This document shows, piece after piece, positions 1 through 8,317 of a stretch of 64,000 nucleotides of DNA. Below the pieces are notes generated by a model, which was not told the origin of the DNA, did not search any database, and saw only the letters and a list, made by a program, of their open reading frames with translations. The translations under genes were made by a program, and so were the position numbers. The stretch comes from Paenibacillus timonensis (GTDB taxonomy: Bacteria; Bacillota; Bacilli; Paenibacillales; Paenibacillaceae). The DNA lies in assembly GCF_022427145.1 (NCBI RefSeq), contig NZ_JAKSXN010000016.1, forward strand, positions 23,799 through 87,798, written 5' to 3'. Numbering within the stretch: the first letter of the stretch is position 1; each line of letters begins with the position of its first letter.

Positions 1-21
1 TGGATTTCGCATTTTAAAACG

Positions 22-59
22 CCAATAACCCTGCCTGAAAAATCGCTTTTCAAGCAGGG
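22..59 (-). terminator. Terminator of the kdp operon
   Basis: On the minus strand, just after kdpC, CCCTGC and GCAGGG pair around a second complementary segment (TGAAAA with TTTTCA) and a GCGA loop. The following tail is only moderately T-rich (TTATTGGCG), so this is a likely but not ideal intrinsic terminator. It ends the kdp transcript. Confidence 0.7.
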
Positions 60-69
60 CACCGGCTTT

Positions 70-639
70 CTATTTCACGGCCTTTTGAACGTCGATATTC
101 AGCTGCAACACATTGACCCCCGGTTCGCCAAGGAATCCGAGCTCGCGTCCCCGGGTATGCTCCTGGATCATTCCCTCCAGTTCCTCCGCGGAAATCCCCG
201 TGGCTTGGCTGACCCGCGGGATTTGCGCTCGGGCAGCCTCCGGGCTGATCTCCGGATCCAGGCCGGAACCGGAGTTCGTGATCAAGTCGATCGGCAGCTC
301 CTTCACCGGGACATCCGGGTTATCTTGCTTCCACGCTTCTACGGCGTCCGCCGTCCGCTGCAGCATATCGGCGTTGGACGGCGCATAGTTTGGCGTTCCC
401 GAGCCGCCCGCATCATAATCAATGCTGGACACCCGCCCATGAAAGAACCCCGGGTCCGTGAAGCTCTGGCCAATCAGCTTCGAGCCGATCACTTCATTAT
501 TTTCGTTGTAAACGAGGCTTCCATCCGCCTGATCCGGCATGGCCGCTTGAGCAACCCCAAGCACGACCAGGTGGTACAGCAGCCCGCAAAGCACCATCAG
601 CACGAGGCTGGCGCGCAGCGTTATCCATATATTTCGCAT
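70..639 (-). CDS. kdpC: K+-transporting ATPase subunit KdpC
   Basis: KdpC is the small, single-span subunit of the high-affinity KdpFABC potassium pump; it bridges the channel-like KdpA and the ATPase KdpB in the cytoplasmic membrane. The 189-residue product has the usual KdpC length, an N-terminal membrane segment at about residues 7-32, and the family motifs GSKLIGQ, then SSIDYDAGGSG-NYAPSN, and LITNSGSGLDPEISPEAA. The C-terminal part (GRELGFLGEPGVNVLQLN) is also typical. It is the last gene of the operon, 26 bp after kdpB and directly before a terminator. Nothing is missing, so it should be functional. Confidence 0.97.
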   Translation of the reverse strand: MRNIWITLRASLVLMVLCGLLYHLVVLGVAQAAMPDQADGSLVYNENNEVIGSKLIGQSFTDPGFFHGRVSSIDYDAGGSGTPNYAPSNADMLQRTADAVEAWKQDNPDVPVKELPIDLITNSGSGLDPEISPEAARAQIPRVSQATGISAEELEGMIQEHTRGRELGFLGEPGVNVLQLNIDVQKAVK

Positions 640-665
640 CGCTCATTCCATCCTTCCGAAAGTAA

Positions 666-2693
666 TCAAATCCACAAGTGGACCAGCAGATCGATGATTT
701 TGATGCCGGCAAACGGCACGATCACGCCGCCCAGTCCGTACACCAGCAGGTTGCGGGCCAGCAGTTTGGAGGAGCTCATCGGTTTATAAGCAACGCCCTT
801 CATCGCGAGCGGAATCAAAAGCGGAATGATGATCGCGTTGAAGATCAGCGCCGAAATGATCGCCGAGTCGGGGGAACCCAGCCCCATGATGTTGATGGCT
901 TTCATCTCGGGAATCGCCAGCATGAACATCGCCGGGATAATCGCGAAATATTTGGCAATATCGTTGGCGATGCTGAAGGTGGTTAACGCCCCGCGGGTCA
1001 TCAAGAGCTGCTTGCCGATCGACACGACCTCGATGATTTTGGACGGGTCGGAGTCGAGGTCGACCATGTTGGCGGCTTCCTTCGCTGCCACGGTGCCGCT
1101 GTTCATCGCGATCCCTACGTCCGCCTGCGCCAACGCAGGGGCGTCGTTCGTGCCGTCGCCCGTCATCGCGACCAGCTTGCCCTCGGCTTGTTCTTTGCGG
1201 ATGACCGCGATTTTGTCTTCGGGTTTGCTTTCCGCGATAAAATCATCCACGCCGGCTTCCCGGGCGATCGTCGCGGCCGTCAGCGGGTTGTCGCCCGTGC
1301 ACATGATCGTCTTGATCCCCATTTGCCGCATTTGGTCGAACCGTTCCCGCATGCCGGGTTTCACGGTATCCTTCAAATAGATCAATCCAAAGATCCTGTC
1401 GTCCACCGCCACCGCGAGCGGCGTGCCGCCGGCCGTGGCGATGGCGTCGCTGTTTGGATCAAGGTCCGCCGGAACTTGACCGCCTTGAGCGAGAACCCAT
1501 TTCTTCACCGCGTCCACCGCGCCTTTGCGGACCTTCCGGCCGTCGCGCATATCAATGCCGCTCATGCGCGTTTCCGCCTTGAATTCGATGAATTCCCCGC
1601 CTTCGGCCAGAGCGGCGTCGTAGGCAAAACCTTGCTTTTTCATCAGTTCCAGCACCGAACGCCCTTCCGGGGTATCGTCCTTGACCGAGCTGATCGCCGC
1701 CCAGGCCGAGACTTCGGCCAACCCGGCTCCGCCGACGGGAACGAATTCGCTGGCCATCCGGTTACCGAACGTGATGGTCCCCGTTTTATCCAAAATGATC
1801 GTGTTGATGTCGCCGGAAGCCTCGACCGCTTTCCCCGACATCGCCAGTACGTTAAACTGCGTGACGCGGTCCATGCCCGCAATCCCGATCGCCGACAGCA
1901 AGCCGCCGATCGTGGTCGGAATCAAACAGACCAGCAGGGCGATCAAAATCGGCACTTCCAGTTGAACGTTCAGGTACTGCCCGAAGAACTGCAGCGTGAC
2001 GACCACGATCAGGAAGATCAGGGTCAAACTGATCAGGACGGTGTTCAGCGCAATTTCGTTTGGCGTTTTTTGGCGTTTGGCTCCTTCCACGAGCGAGATC
2101 ATCCGGTCCAGGAAGGATTCCCCGGGATCGCTGGTGATCTTCACTTTGATCCGGTCGCTGATCACCTTCGTGCCGCCGGTCACGGAGCTGAAATCCCCGC
2201 CGGCTTCTTTGATGACCGGCGCCGATTCGCCGGTGATGGCGGATTCGTCGACAGAGGCCAGACCTTCGATAACCTCCCCGTCGCCCGGAATCATTTCGCC
2301 TTGGGATACGACGACGATGTCGCCTTTGCGCAGTTCGGTGGAAGGCACCTGTTTCACTTGTTGGCCTATCAGCTTATTGGCCATAATCTCTTTTTTCGTT
2401 TTCTTGAGCGAGTCCGCTTGCGCTTTGCCGCGGCCTTCCGCCAGCGCCTCCGCGAAATTCGCGAACAGGACCGTAATCAGCAGAATCAGCGCAACCGTAA
2501 GGTTAAAGCCACGGGATACGCCGCCTCCGAAAGCGTCCGGTACAAAGATCAGAAAGGTGGTGATCAGAAACCCGATTTCGACCACAAACATGATCGGGTT
2601 GCGAATCATGACCCTAGGATCGAGCTTAATGAATGATGCTTTGACCGCATTTTTAACGATCGCTCCGGAAAGCATCGTTTTTTTCTTATTCAT
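666..2693 (-). CDS. kdpB: K+-transporting P-type ATPase subunit KdpB
   Basis: KdpB is the P-type ATPase subunit that hydrolyses ATP to drive K+ uptake through KdpA. The 675-residue product matches the family length. Visible are the actuator motif TGES (about residue 155), the phosphorylation motif DKTGT (about residue 303) with the aspartate that is phosphorylated, and the hinge motif [19 protein letters not shown] near residue 515. Hydrophobic segments near the N terminus (about 33-85), in the middle (about 215-280) and at the C terminus form the membrane domain. The start ATG has a GGAGAGG ribosome binding site. It lies between kdpA (27 bp gap) and kdpC, in one transcription unit under c-di-AMP control. 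Confidence 0.98.
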   Translation of the reverse strand: MNKKKTMLSGAIVKNAVKASFIKLDPRVMIRNPIMFVVEIGFLITTFLIFVPDAFGGGVSRGFNLTVALILLITVLFANFAEALAEGRGKAQADSLKKTKKEIMANKLIGQQVKQVPSTELRKGDIVVVSQGEMIPGDGEVIEGLASVDESAITGESAPVIKEAGGDFSSVTGGTKVISDRIKVKITSDPGESFLDRMISLVEGAKRQKTPNEIALNTVLISLTLIFLIVVVTLQFFGQYLNVQLEVPILIALLVCLIPTTIGGLLSAIGIAGMDRVTQFNVLAMSGKAVEASGDINTIILDKTGTITFGNRMASEFVPVGGAGLAEVSAWAAISSVKDDTPEGRSVLELMKKQGFAYDAALAEGGEFIEFKAETRMSGIDMRDGRKVRKGAVDAVKKWVLAQGGQVPADLDPNSDAIATAGGTPLAVAVDDRIFGLIYLKDTVKPGMRERFDQMRQMGIKTIMCTGDNPLTAATIAREAGVDDFIAESKPEDKIAVIRKEQAEGKLVAMTGDGTNDAPALAQADVGIAMNSGTVAAKEAANMVDLDSDPSKIIEVVSIGKQLLMTRGALTTFSIANDIAKYFAIIPAMFMLAIPEMKAINIMGLGSPDSAIISALIFNAIIIPLLIPLAMKGVAYKPMSSSKLLARNLLVYGLGGVIVPFAGIKIIDLLVHLWI

Positions 2694-2720
2694 GCCAGTT
2701 CCTCTCCTTCATTCAACGTA

Positions 2721-4397
2721 CTAAGGCATCAAGGTGAGATGTTCGGCGACCGGTCCCAACACCAAGGCCGGGAAAAACGTCAGGGCGCCGACGATAAGAA
2801 TCGTGCCGACGAACACGCCCGCAAACAGGCCCGTATCCGTCCGAAACGTGCCGGCCGTCTCCGGTACCGGCTTTTTCGCCGCAATCGACCCCGCTACCGC
2901 AAGCAGCGTCACGATTGAGAAATAGCGGCCGAGAAACATCACGATGCCGGTGGCGATATTCCAGAAAGGCGTATTGTCGCCAAGCCCTTCAAAACCCGAA
3001 CCGTTGTTGGCCGCCGACGACGTAAATTCGTACAACGCCTGCGTCAAGCCATGGAAACCGGGATTGGAGATCGTGTCCGGGTAGCTAACCAGAGCCAAAG
3101 CGGTCGGGGCCAAAATCAGCAGCGGATGAATCAGCAGCGTGACGGCGATCAGCTTGATCTCTCTGCCTTCCAGCTTCTTGCCGAGGAACTCCGGCGTCCG
3201 CCCTACCATCAGGCCCGACAGGAACACCGCGATCATCGCATACATCAAGACGTTCAGGAAACCGGCGCCCACGCCGCCGAAAACCGTATTCAGCATCATG
3301 TTGGAGATCGTCACCAAACCGCCGAGCGGCGTCAGCGTATCATGCATCGTGTTGACGGCCCCGGTTTCCGATGCCGTTGTCACGGTGGCATATAACGCGG
3401 ACTGGGCCATGCCGAAACGGACTTCCTTGCCCTCCATGCTGCCTTGGTCATGCTGGATTCCCATGGCGTTCAACGCCGGATTGCCGGCGCTTTCCGACGC
3501 CAGCGCGACGCCCAGCATCACGATAAACATCATCAGCATCGACACGAATAATACGCGACCCTGTTTGGTGTTTCCGACCATTTTCCCATAGGTGAAAGGA
3601 AGGGAGGTACCGAAAAACATCATCAGCAAAATTTGCAGCAGATTGCTGATTCCGCCCGGGTTTTCGAACGGATGGGCCGAGTTCACGCCGAAAAATCCGC
3701 CGCCGTTATTCCCGAGCTCCTTGATCGATAGGAACGAAGCGACCGGTCCCCGGGCAATATGCTGCTCCGCCCCCTCCAGGGTATGGGCTACCGCGGTCGG
3801 CTCGAGAGTTTGGGGAACTCCCGCAGCCACGAAAATCAAAGCCGTTACAAAAGCGATAGGCAGTAAAATCCGCGTAATCGAACGGATCAAATCGACGAAG
3901 AAGTTGCCGAGCGGCTTACCGGCCAGCCCGCGAATAAACGCGATGGCCGCAGCCAGCGCCGAGGCCGGCGCCGTAAACATCAGGAATACGATCGCGATCA
4001 TCTGCGAAAGATAGGACAGGCCGCTTTCCCCGCTATAATGCTGCAAGTTCGTATTCGTCATAAAGCTGATCGCCGTATTGAAGGCCAGCGTTGGCTCCAT
4101 GTTCGGCACTCCGCTTGGATTCAGCGGCAGGATACTCTGTACCCTGAAAATCAGATAAACGATCAATATCATCACCGCGTTGCTCAGCACGACGGATATG
4201 GCGTACTGTTTCCAGGTTTGATTTTCCTGGCGTATGCCGCTGATCTTGTAAATCACCTTTTCCAAAGGTCCAAACCATCGGTCCAGGCCGGTTGTGTTGT
4301 AATCGAAAGCCTTCGCCATATACAAACCCGCCGGTTTGGCAATGAGAACGACAAGCCCCACCGTCACGATAATGGCGATCCAACTATAGATAGTCAC
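2721..4397 (-). CDS. kdpA: K+-transporting ATPase subunit KdpA
   Basis: KdpA is the potassium-binding, channel-like subunit of the Kdp pump and belongs to the superfamily of K+ transporters. The 558-residue protein has many hydrophobic segments and the repeated selectivity-filter regions of the family, for example TNTNLQHYSGESGLS, ELGNNGGGFFGVNSAHPFENP, ETGAVNTMHDTLTPLGG and SSAANNGSGFEGL. Length equals that of known KdpA proteins (about 557). It follows kdpF by about 26 bp and precedes kdpB. The gene is intact. Confidence 0.98.
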   Translation of the reverse strand: MTIYSWIAIIVTVGLVVLIAKPAGLYMAKAFDYNTTGLDRWFGPLEKVIYKISGIRQENQTWKQYAISVVLSNAVMILIVYLIFRVQSILPLNPSGVPNMEPTLAFNTAISFMTNTNLQHYSGESGLSYLSQMIAIVFLMFTAPASALAAAIAFIRGLAGKPLGNFFVDLIRSITRILLPIAFVTALIFVAAGVPQTLEPTAVAHTLEGAEQHIARGPVASFLSIKELGNNGGGFFGVNSAHPFENPGGISNLLQILLMMFFGTSLPFTYGKMVGNTKQGRVLFVSMLMMFIVMLGVALASESAGNPALNAMGIQHDQGSMEGKEVRFGMAQSALYATVTTASETGAVNTMHDTLTPLGGLVTISNMMLNTVFGGVGAGFLNVLMYAMIAVFLSGLMVGRTPEFLGKKLEGREIKLIAVTLLIHPLLILAPTALALVSYPDTISNPGFHGLTQALYEFTSSAANNGSGFEGLGDNTPFWNIATGIVMFLGRYFSIVTLLAVAGSIAAKKPVPETAGTFRTDTGLFAGVFVGTILIVGALTFFPALVLGPVAEHLTLMP

Positions 4398-4423
4398 GTC
4401 TTATCCCTCCGAACGACAAATAT

Positions 4424-4504
4424 TTAGAACTTTTCCGGATGAAGCAGCGCATAACCCAAGTAAACGAACATCGCGGCAAGGATGATGCCCAGTACCCACA
4501 TCAT
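4424..4504 (-). CDS. kdpF: KdpF stabilising peptide of the Kdp pump
   Basis: A 26-residue single-span peptide that begins MMWVLGIILAA and ends LLHPEKF. The position directly before kdpA, the size and the pattern (one hydrophobic helix ending in a short charged tail) are those of KdpF, which is known to stabilise the KdpFABC complex in the membrane. Two adjacent ATG codons (4504 and 4501) are possible starts. The first overlaps the stop codon of the preceding 35-codon gene in an ATGA arrangement, so translation is probably coupled. Confidence 0.85.
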   Translation of the reverse strand: MMWVLGIILAAMFVYLGYALLHPEKF

Positions 4505-4608
4505 CGCATCTCACTACCTTCCGAAGTCGCTTTGGAAGCCCACGAAACAAGGCCGACCATCATCAAGGTCATGAGGATCAAAATGCCCAACATATAAATA
4601 TCCGTCAT
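4501..4608 (-). CDS. Small single-span membrane protein upstream of kdpF
   Basis: A 35-residue ORF with one strong hydrophobic stretch (about residues 5-23, LGILILMTLMMVGLVSW) and a short polar tail rich in Ser and Glu. It overlaps the gene before it and kdpF after it by ATGA junctions, so all three are likely translated as a coupled set. Small unnamed membrane proteins before kdpF occur in other Gram-positive kdp operons, but I know of no assigned role. The tight coupling to kdpF suggests a structural or regulatory part of the pump; that is inference. Confidence 0.65.
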   Translation of the reverse strand: MTDIYMLGILILMTLMMVGLVSWASKATSEGSEMR

Positions 4609-5030
4609 TGTCCGTATGCCCCTCCTTTGTTCTCTTTTTGCAAAATAAACGAGACGTCTTTCCCTTTCGTATAAATTACGTAGTTCGCTCCGAGCCCTTT
4701 GTAGACCGCACCGGGGTTCATCCTTTGCGTAATGATGTAGATCGGACTTCTCGTCCACGGGCGGCAGAATTGCAAATACCGGCAAGTCAAAGTCAACGAT
4801 TCCTCGAAAATATACACGGGCCCGATGGGGATTTCTGGAACGATTTGATTTTTGCGCTTTGTAGTATCCACCAGAACAACATGCTCTATTCCCCGCTCCG
4901 TAGCTTCTTTGCGGCTTTTGGAATTATTGACCATTAGCGCAAACGGGATGCCGCGGATTTTCATCGTTCGGATAAACTCGACAGCCAAGGCATTCGGGGC
5001 CGTCACAAGCGCATATTCGAGCTTGCACAT
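4605..5030 (-). CDS. Rossmann-like protein at the head of the kdp operon
   Basis: A 141-residue soluble protein without a signal peptide. The first half alternates hydrophobic strands and helices (YALVTAPNALAVEFIRTMKI, then FALMVNN, then HVVLVDT) in the manner of a nucleotide-binding Rossmann fold such as TrkA-N domains, but the glycine-rich loop is not canonical. It starts with ATG after an AGGAGG ribosome binding site about 11 bases away. It is the first gene after two c-di-AMP riboswitches and overlaps the next small gene by ATGA. No kdpD or kdpE is present in the window. I do not recognise the family with certainty; a sensor or accessory role for K+ uptake is inferred from position only. 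Confidence 0.7.
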   Translation of the reverse strand: MCKLEYALVTAPNALAVEFIRTMKIRGIPFALMVNNSKSRKEATERGIEHVVLVDTTKRKNQIVPEIPIGPVYIFEESLTLTCRYLQFCRPWTRSPIYIITQRMNPGAVYKGLGANYVIYTKGKDVSFILQKENKGGAYGQ

Positions 5031-5066
5031 GTCTTTTCTTTCCTCCTGAAATCACTGAATTCGGCA

Positions 5067-5108
5067 TCAAAAAAGAAGCCTTGGGAAGAGGGAATCTTCG
5101 CGGGCTTC
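5067..5108 (-). terminator. Expression-platform terminator of the second riboswitch
   Basis: On the minus strand GAAGCC and GGCTTC pair around an inner GAAG/CTTC stem and are followed by TTTTTT. It sits between the downstream c-di-AMP aptamer and the first kdp-operon gene, as expected for a transcription-attenuation riboswitch. Confidence 0.85.
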
Positions 5109-5149
5109 CGGCATGTGCTGCTATGGGAATCGCGCTATAAGGTTTCCTC

Positions 5150-5309
5150 TCTCGTTGCACTTACGAGGTTAGCTGCCGGGCTCGGGCGCGAGAGACGCCC
5201 TACCTCGCGATACGCAAGCATCGCCAGGATTCGCCCCATAGGCGGTAAGCGCGACCTGCGCTCCGCCCGAATGGGTCCCCCGTTCCTTGAAAGTCAAGGA
5301 CTCAGTGTA
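5150..5309 (-). promoter_or_regulatory. c-di-AMP riboswitch (ydaO type), promoter-distal copy
   Basis: Read on the minus strand, the segment carries the conserved ydaO/yuaA aptamer blocks in order: CGGGGGACCCA, then GGGGCGAATCC, then GGTAGGGCG, then CCCGGCAGCTAACCTCGTAAG. Outer bases CACT and AGTG can close P1. The ydaO class binds cyclic di-AMP and turns off K+ importers when c-di-AMP is high. A terminator follows about 40 bases downstream. This copy is the nearer of two to the kdp genes. Confidence 0.93.
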
Positions 5310-5382
5310 GATCATGTTTATTTTTTGTTAATTTTCTACTTCTTTGTTAATGTAAGCAATCTGAAATCTTTCATTAAAGGGC

Positions 5383-5413
5383 ATAATAAAACCACAGAGG
5401 ATTCCCTGTGGTT
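5383..5413 (-). terminator. Expression-platform terminator of the first riboswitch
   Basis: On the minus strand AACCACAG and CTGTGGTT form an 8-bp stem with a short loop and a TTATTATG tail. It lies directly after the promoter-proximal c-di-AMP aptamer and before the second aptamer, so the transcript must pass two independent terminators to reach kdp. Confidence 0.85.
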
Positions 5414-5439
5414 TGCAAGATTACAAGCCATCATCCTCT

Positions 5440-5606
5440 CTCCTTACGCTGACGAGGTTAGCTGTCGGATTCGGGCGGTGAGAGTCGCCCTACCCTTGCG
5501 GCAAGCACTGCTGCCGCAAGGGATTCACCCCGGACCGTTCCGCCGACTCTCACATCGGCACCGGTCATTTGGGTCCCCCGTTTTCCTGATCGGAAATTAA
5601 GCGATA
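5440..5606 (-). promoter_or_regulatory. c-di-AMP riboswitch (ydaO type), promoter-proximal copy
   Basis: The minus strand carries the ydaO aptamer blocks CGCTTAA near the 5' side, CGGGGGACCCAAA, GGGGTGAATCC, GGTAGGGCGACTCTC, and CGAATCCGACAGCTAACC followed by TCGTCAGCG. The variable arm contains a long GC-rich hairpin (CCCTTGCGGCA / TGCCGCAAGGG). It is followed by its own terminator, then by an A+T-rich spacer of about 75 bases and a second aptamer of the same class. Known function of the class: c-di-AMP-dependent termination before potassium transport and cell-wall genes. Confidence 0.95.
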
Positions 5607-5612
5607 CAGAAT

Positions 5613-5641
5613 GTTATATTGGATTCATTTCATGAGACGAA
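5613..5641 (-). promoter_or_regulatory. Possible kdp operon promoter
   Basis: On the minus strand a TATAAC -10 element lies 17 bases after TTCGTC (weak -35) and about 7 bases before the first riboswitch begins. The position relative to the aptamer supports it; the -35 match is poor. Confidence 0.4.
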
Positions 5642-5800
5642 TATTACGCTTCCGGCAAATCTTTGTAAAGCAAGGCCGAATGCAAAAAAGATAGGAAAAA
5701 CAAATTATTTTCGGCATTTTTAGCGTTTTCAGGGGACAAAAGAAGCCTTTCTCGACGATTTGCTCCTCCGCAGACCCTTACTTGAAGGTTGGGCTAAGGC

Positions 5801-5829
5801 TTGTCGTTCGGACGATTCTTTGCTACGAT
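5801..5829 (+). promoter_or_regulatory. Putative sigma-A promoter of the MBL hydrolase gene
   Basis: TTGTCG and TACGAT are separated by exactly 17 bases and lie about 50 bases before the start codon of the metallo-beta-lactamase-fold gene. Both boxes are fair matches to the sigma-A consensus. Confidence 0.5.
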
Positions 5830-5878
5830 TTGGCGCAGGAATGAGTTATCAGAACATGACCGCTGAGGAGGAACAATC

Positions 5879-6559
5879 ATGGAGCAAAGAACTGTAGCGG
5901 GGATCCTGCCGCTGCCGCTAAACCTGAACTTGCCGAATGGGAACCAGATGCCGGTCCATGCGGCGTTGTTATGGGGTACCGATCATCTCGTCCTCGTCGA
6001 TACCGGAGTTCCCGGTCAATTGGACGTGATCCGCGAAGGGCTGGAGCAAGCGGGGTTCTCCCTGGAACAGCTGACGCACGTGATCATCACGCATCAGGAC
6101 AGGGATCATATTGGAAGCTTGCCGGAACTGATCCGGGCGAAAGCGGGGAAGTTGGACGTGTTGGCCCACGAAACGGGGATTCCTTACCTGGCCGGCGAAA
6201 TCCCGCTGATCAAGAGCGGAATTACCGCCGAACCGGTCAAGGTGGATCGGGCGCTTCGCGACGGCGACGAGCTGCCGTTTGGCGGGGGATTGCTGGTGAT
6301 GTACACCCCCGGACACACGCCCGACCATATCAGCTTGTATCATCCTTCCAGCAAAACGTTGATCAGCGGGGACGCGCTCGTCTCGAGCGGCGGGACGGTT
6401 CAGCCGCCCGAAGCGAAGTTCACGCCGGATTACGCCCTGGCTCTTCAGTCGGTTGAAAAATTGGCCGCCCTGGATGTGGAAACGGTAATTACCTACCATG
6501 GCGGCGTATGTACCGGGCCGGTCAAAGAACGGCTGAAAGAGATCGCGGCAGGAAAATAG
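5879..6559 (+). CDS. MBL-fold metallo-hydrolase
   Basis: A 226-residue cytoplasmic hydrolase of the metallo-beta-lactamase fold. The metal-binding loop reads THQDRDHIGS (about residues 73-82), a variant of HxHxDH in which the second histidine is Asp. Later ligands include the TPGHTPDHIS histidine (about 145), the aspartate of LISGDAL (about 163) and a histidine in ITYHGG near the end. The HQDxDH form is seen in other Bacillota MBL proteins, so it need not be inactive. Start: ATG with GGAGGA seven bases upstream. It stands alone on the plus strand and is convergent with the next gene. The substrate cannot be told from sequence. Confidence 0.9.
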   Translation: MEQRTVAGILPLPLNLNLPNGNQMPVHAALLWGTDHLVLVDTGVPGQLDVIREGLEQAGFSLEQLTHVIITHQDRDHIGSLPELIRAKAGKLDVLAHETGIPYLAGEIPLIKSGITAEPVKVDRALRDGDELPFGGGLLVMYTPGHTPDHISLYHPSSKTLISGDALVSSGGTVQPPEAKFTPDYALALQSVEKLAALDVETVITYHGGVCTGPVKERLKEIAAGK

Positions 6560-6575
6560 GCGAGCCGTTGTTCCG

Positions 6576-7361
6576 TTAAATATCACCCACTGGCGTAAAG
6601 CCGTTCAGCCAGTTCAATTCGCTGTCTTCCAGGAAACGCGACGGCCAGCTTCGTCCGTCCTCGCCCCAATCGGCGAACGTGCGGACCGACTGGTAAAACG
6701 CTTCGATATGCTCGGCCGCGGGTTCTTGCAGCATCCGTTCGATCAAATGCAGGAGGCCTTCGGGCCGATGCGGCGCTTTTTCCAGGACGTTAAGAAACCA
6801 TTTGTGGTAAGGATAGAGCATTTCATTATGCGCTAGGATCAATCTTCCGCCGAACAAAACCAAGTTATTGACGGCATGCCGCAGCAGGTAGAGGTTGTCG
6901 TGCTTGAAGGCTTCGGCGGAATACCATTTCCACGCTTCAAGCTGGGCCAGGAAACGGGCGATATTCTCCCGCTTTCGTTCTGCCGGGTACCGGACGATAC
7001 TCGCCAGCAGATCTTCCAATCCTGCGATTTTCGAAAAGATAAGGATCGCCCCTTCGAACGCAAAACGGGCCGGCTCGCTCCCTTTCTCGGCCACCTGCTT
7101 CATAAACCCGCAAGAGATATATTTCCCGTCCACGTAACCGGACTCATAGTCCGTCGATTCATTCTCCCAATACGTCGTCTCTCCCGTGTTTACTCGACGG
7201 GCATAGTCCTCTTCGGACACCACGATCATTACGTCTACATCCGAGGACGGTTTAGCGAATCCGTGGGCAATCGAACCGGAAACCAGCAAGGCCAATATGT
7301 CCTCCCGGGCTGCCAGCTTGGCCTTTAATTTCTCGATCGACTCGGCATGATGTGCGTACAT
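6576..7361 (-). CDS. Nucleotidyltransferase-domain protein
   Basis: About 261 residues. The N-terminal domain has the polymerase-beta-type nucleotidyltransferase signature GSIAHGFAKPSSDVDVMIVV, with the metal-binding Asp pair in SDVDV at about residue 41. The C-terminal two thirds is helical, as in aminoglycoside-type and unassigned minimal nucleotidyltransferases. The chosen ATG at 7361 has AAGGGGAGAAAGG before it; a TTG nine codons upstream is less likely. It is followed by the convergent MBL gene. The substrate is unknown; the fold assignment is firm. Confidence 0.85.
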   Translation of the reverse strand: MYAHHAESIEKLKAKLAAREDILALLVSGSIAHGFAKPSSDVDVMIVVSEEDYARRVNTGETTYWENESTDYESGYVDGKYISCGFMKQVAEKGSEPARFAFEGAILIFSKIAGLEDLLASIVRYPAERKRENIARFLAQLEAWKWYSAEAFKHDNLYLLRHAVNNLVLFGGRLILAHNEMLYPYHKWFLNVLEKAPHRPEGLLHLIERMLQEPAAEHIEAFYQSVRTFADWGEDGRSWPSRFLEDSELNWLNGFTPVGDI

Positions 7362-7406
7362 TTCCTTTCTCCCCTTCCTTGGATACAAAAACAGTCGTGC
7401 ATCCCT

Positions 7407-7742
7407 TCAAGCCAACACCCGGTCCCCCCGCGTATTCGGGCGGGAAATGACGAGAAATTCTACCGGGTCGGCTGACCGGTTCATGGCCTGGTGCGGAATA
7501 TTCGACGGGATCTCGATCCCTTCTTGCGGATGAAGCTCGTGTTCGGTCCCGTCCAATTCGATATGCAGGCAGCCGGACAAAACGAAGAAAAACTGCTCCG
7601 CCTTTTCGTGAAAATGCCGGACTTCCCGGCTATCCGGAGGCATTTTCTCATGAATAATGCTGCATTCCTCCCGGTCCACCAACCGCCAGCCATCGCAATT
7701 CCCGCCCCAAACATAATGCTCCGCGTTCTGTTTGCTGATCAT
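7407..7742 (-). CDS. Cupin-domain protein
   Basis: A 111-residue single cupin barrel. Motif 1 is visible as REVRHFHEKAEQFFFVLSG (metal-binding His-x-His-like residues and Glu) and motif 2 as EIPSNIPHQAMN. The start is the ATG at 7742, which overlaps the stop codon of the upstream DUF4269 gene as ATGA; a longer reading frame upstream is not needed. Small cupins of this type bind a metal and often a small ligand, and many are isomerase- or dioxygenase-like or regulatory. It belongs to a run of overlapping minus-strand genes (methyltransferase, DUF4269, cupin). Confidence 0.88.
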   Translation of the reverse strand: MISKQNAEHYVWGGNCDGWRLVDREECSIIHEKMPPDSREVRHFHEKAEQFFFVLSGCLHIELDGTEHELHPQEGIEIPSNIPHQAMNRSADPVEFLVISRPNTRGDRVLA

Positions 7743-8317
7743 TTCGTTCTGATCCTTTCTTCCATAAATTGGCGCAACCGCGCATCCTCCCAATCGTACA
7801 TGGCCAGCAGCGCCTCATAAGGGTCACCGTCGATTCGAAAAAACTCTCCGAAAGCCGGTTCCGTCTTCAGCCCTCCTGCCTTTAGCTTACGGATGGCGTC
7901 GCGGGTTCCGGCCCCTCCCATCTCCAGCATCCGATGCTCGATCACCATATGCCTGTAGGCGTTTTGCGCCGTTACCGGCACGGGCTGGCCAAACACCTCG
8001 AACGCCAAGCCGCGATGCGTAAAATTCGCGACCGTACGCAGGAGGCCGCCAACGGTTTTGCTGGAGCAGGCGTAATCCCGGCATGCCCCGAAATAGAGCT
8101 GCAGCTCCTGCTCAAACCGCTTGGCGTCATAAACCTCGCAGATGAGATCCAAGTCGCTTTCGGGCACATCGATCTCCAGCGGAATCGTTCCGACCAAGAC
8201 CGGATGGTAGAAGGCCAGCCTGTCGGCAACCTGCAGCTCCGTTAGCGCCTCGTAAGCCTGGCGTTGACGCGCATTGCCTTGTTGCAAATAAGCCAGGTCG
8301 AAGAAGTTGATCGTCAT
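7739..8317 (-). CDS. DUF4269 nucleotidyltransferase-like protein
   Basis: A 192-residue protein with the family hallmark VLVGTIPLEIDVPESDLDLICEV (about residues 41-63), which resembles the GS-x-SDxD active site of nucleotidyltransferases, and a conserved FTHRGLAFEVFGQPVPVTAQNAYRHM segment. This fits DUF4269, which has no known substrate. It overlaps the methyltransferase gene before it and the cupin gene after it by ATGA junctions, so the three are translationally coupled. Confidence 0.85.
   Translation of the reverse strand: MTINFFDLAYLQQGNARQRQAYEALTELQVADRLAFYHPVLVGTIPLEIDVPESDLDLICEVYDAKRFEQELQLYFGACRDYACSSKTVGGLLRTVANFTHRGLAFEVFGQPVPVTAQNAYRHMVIEHRMLEMGGAGTRDAIRKLKAGGLKTEPAFGEFFRIDGDPYEALLAMYDWEDARLRQFMEERIRTK

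Noticed and set aside
1188..2636. Long plus-strand frame of about 480 codons opposite kdpB
   Set aside because: It is a shadow frame in G+C-rich DNA, exactly antisense to a textbook kdpB; the product is rich in His, Arg and Asp and has no domain. The same holds for plus-strand frames at 11116-12144 and 12261-13445 and the minus-strand frame at 16293-17390.
5115..5600. 161-codon plus-strand frame upstream of kdp
   Set aside because: It runs antisense through both c-di-AMP riboswitches and their terminators; codon content is explained by the structured RNA.
6090..6120. Loss of a metal ligand in the MBL-fold protein (HQDRDH instead of HxHxDH)
   Set aside because: The HQDxDH variant occurs in a recognised subgroup of Bacillota MBL proteins and the remaining ligands are in place, so it is not evidence of an inactive enzyme.
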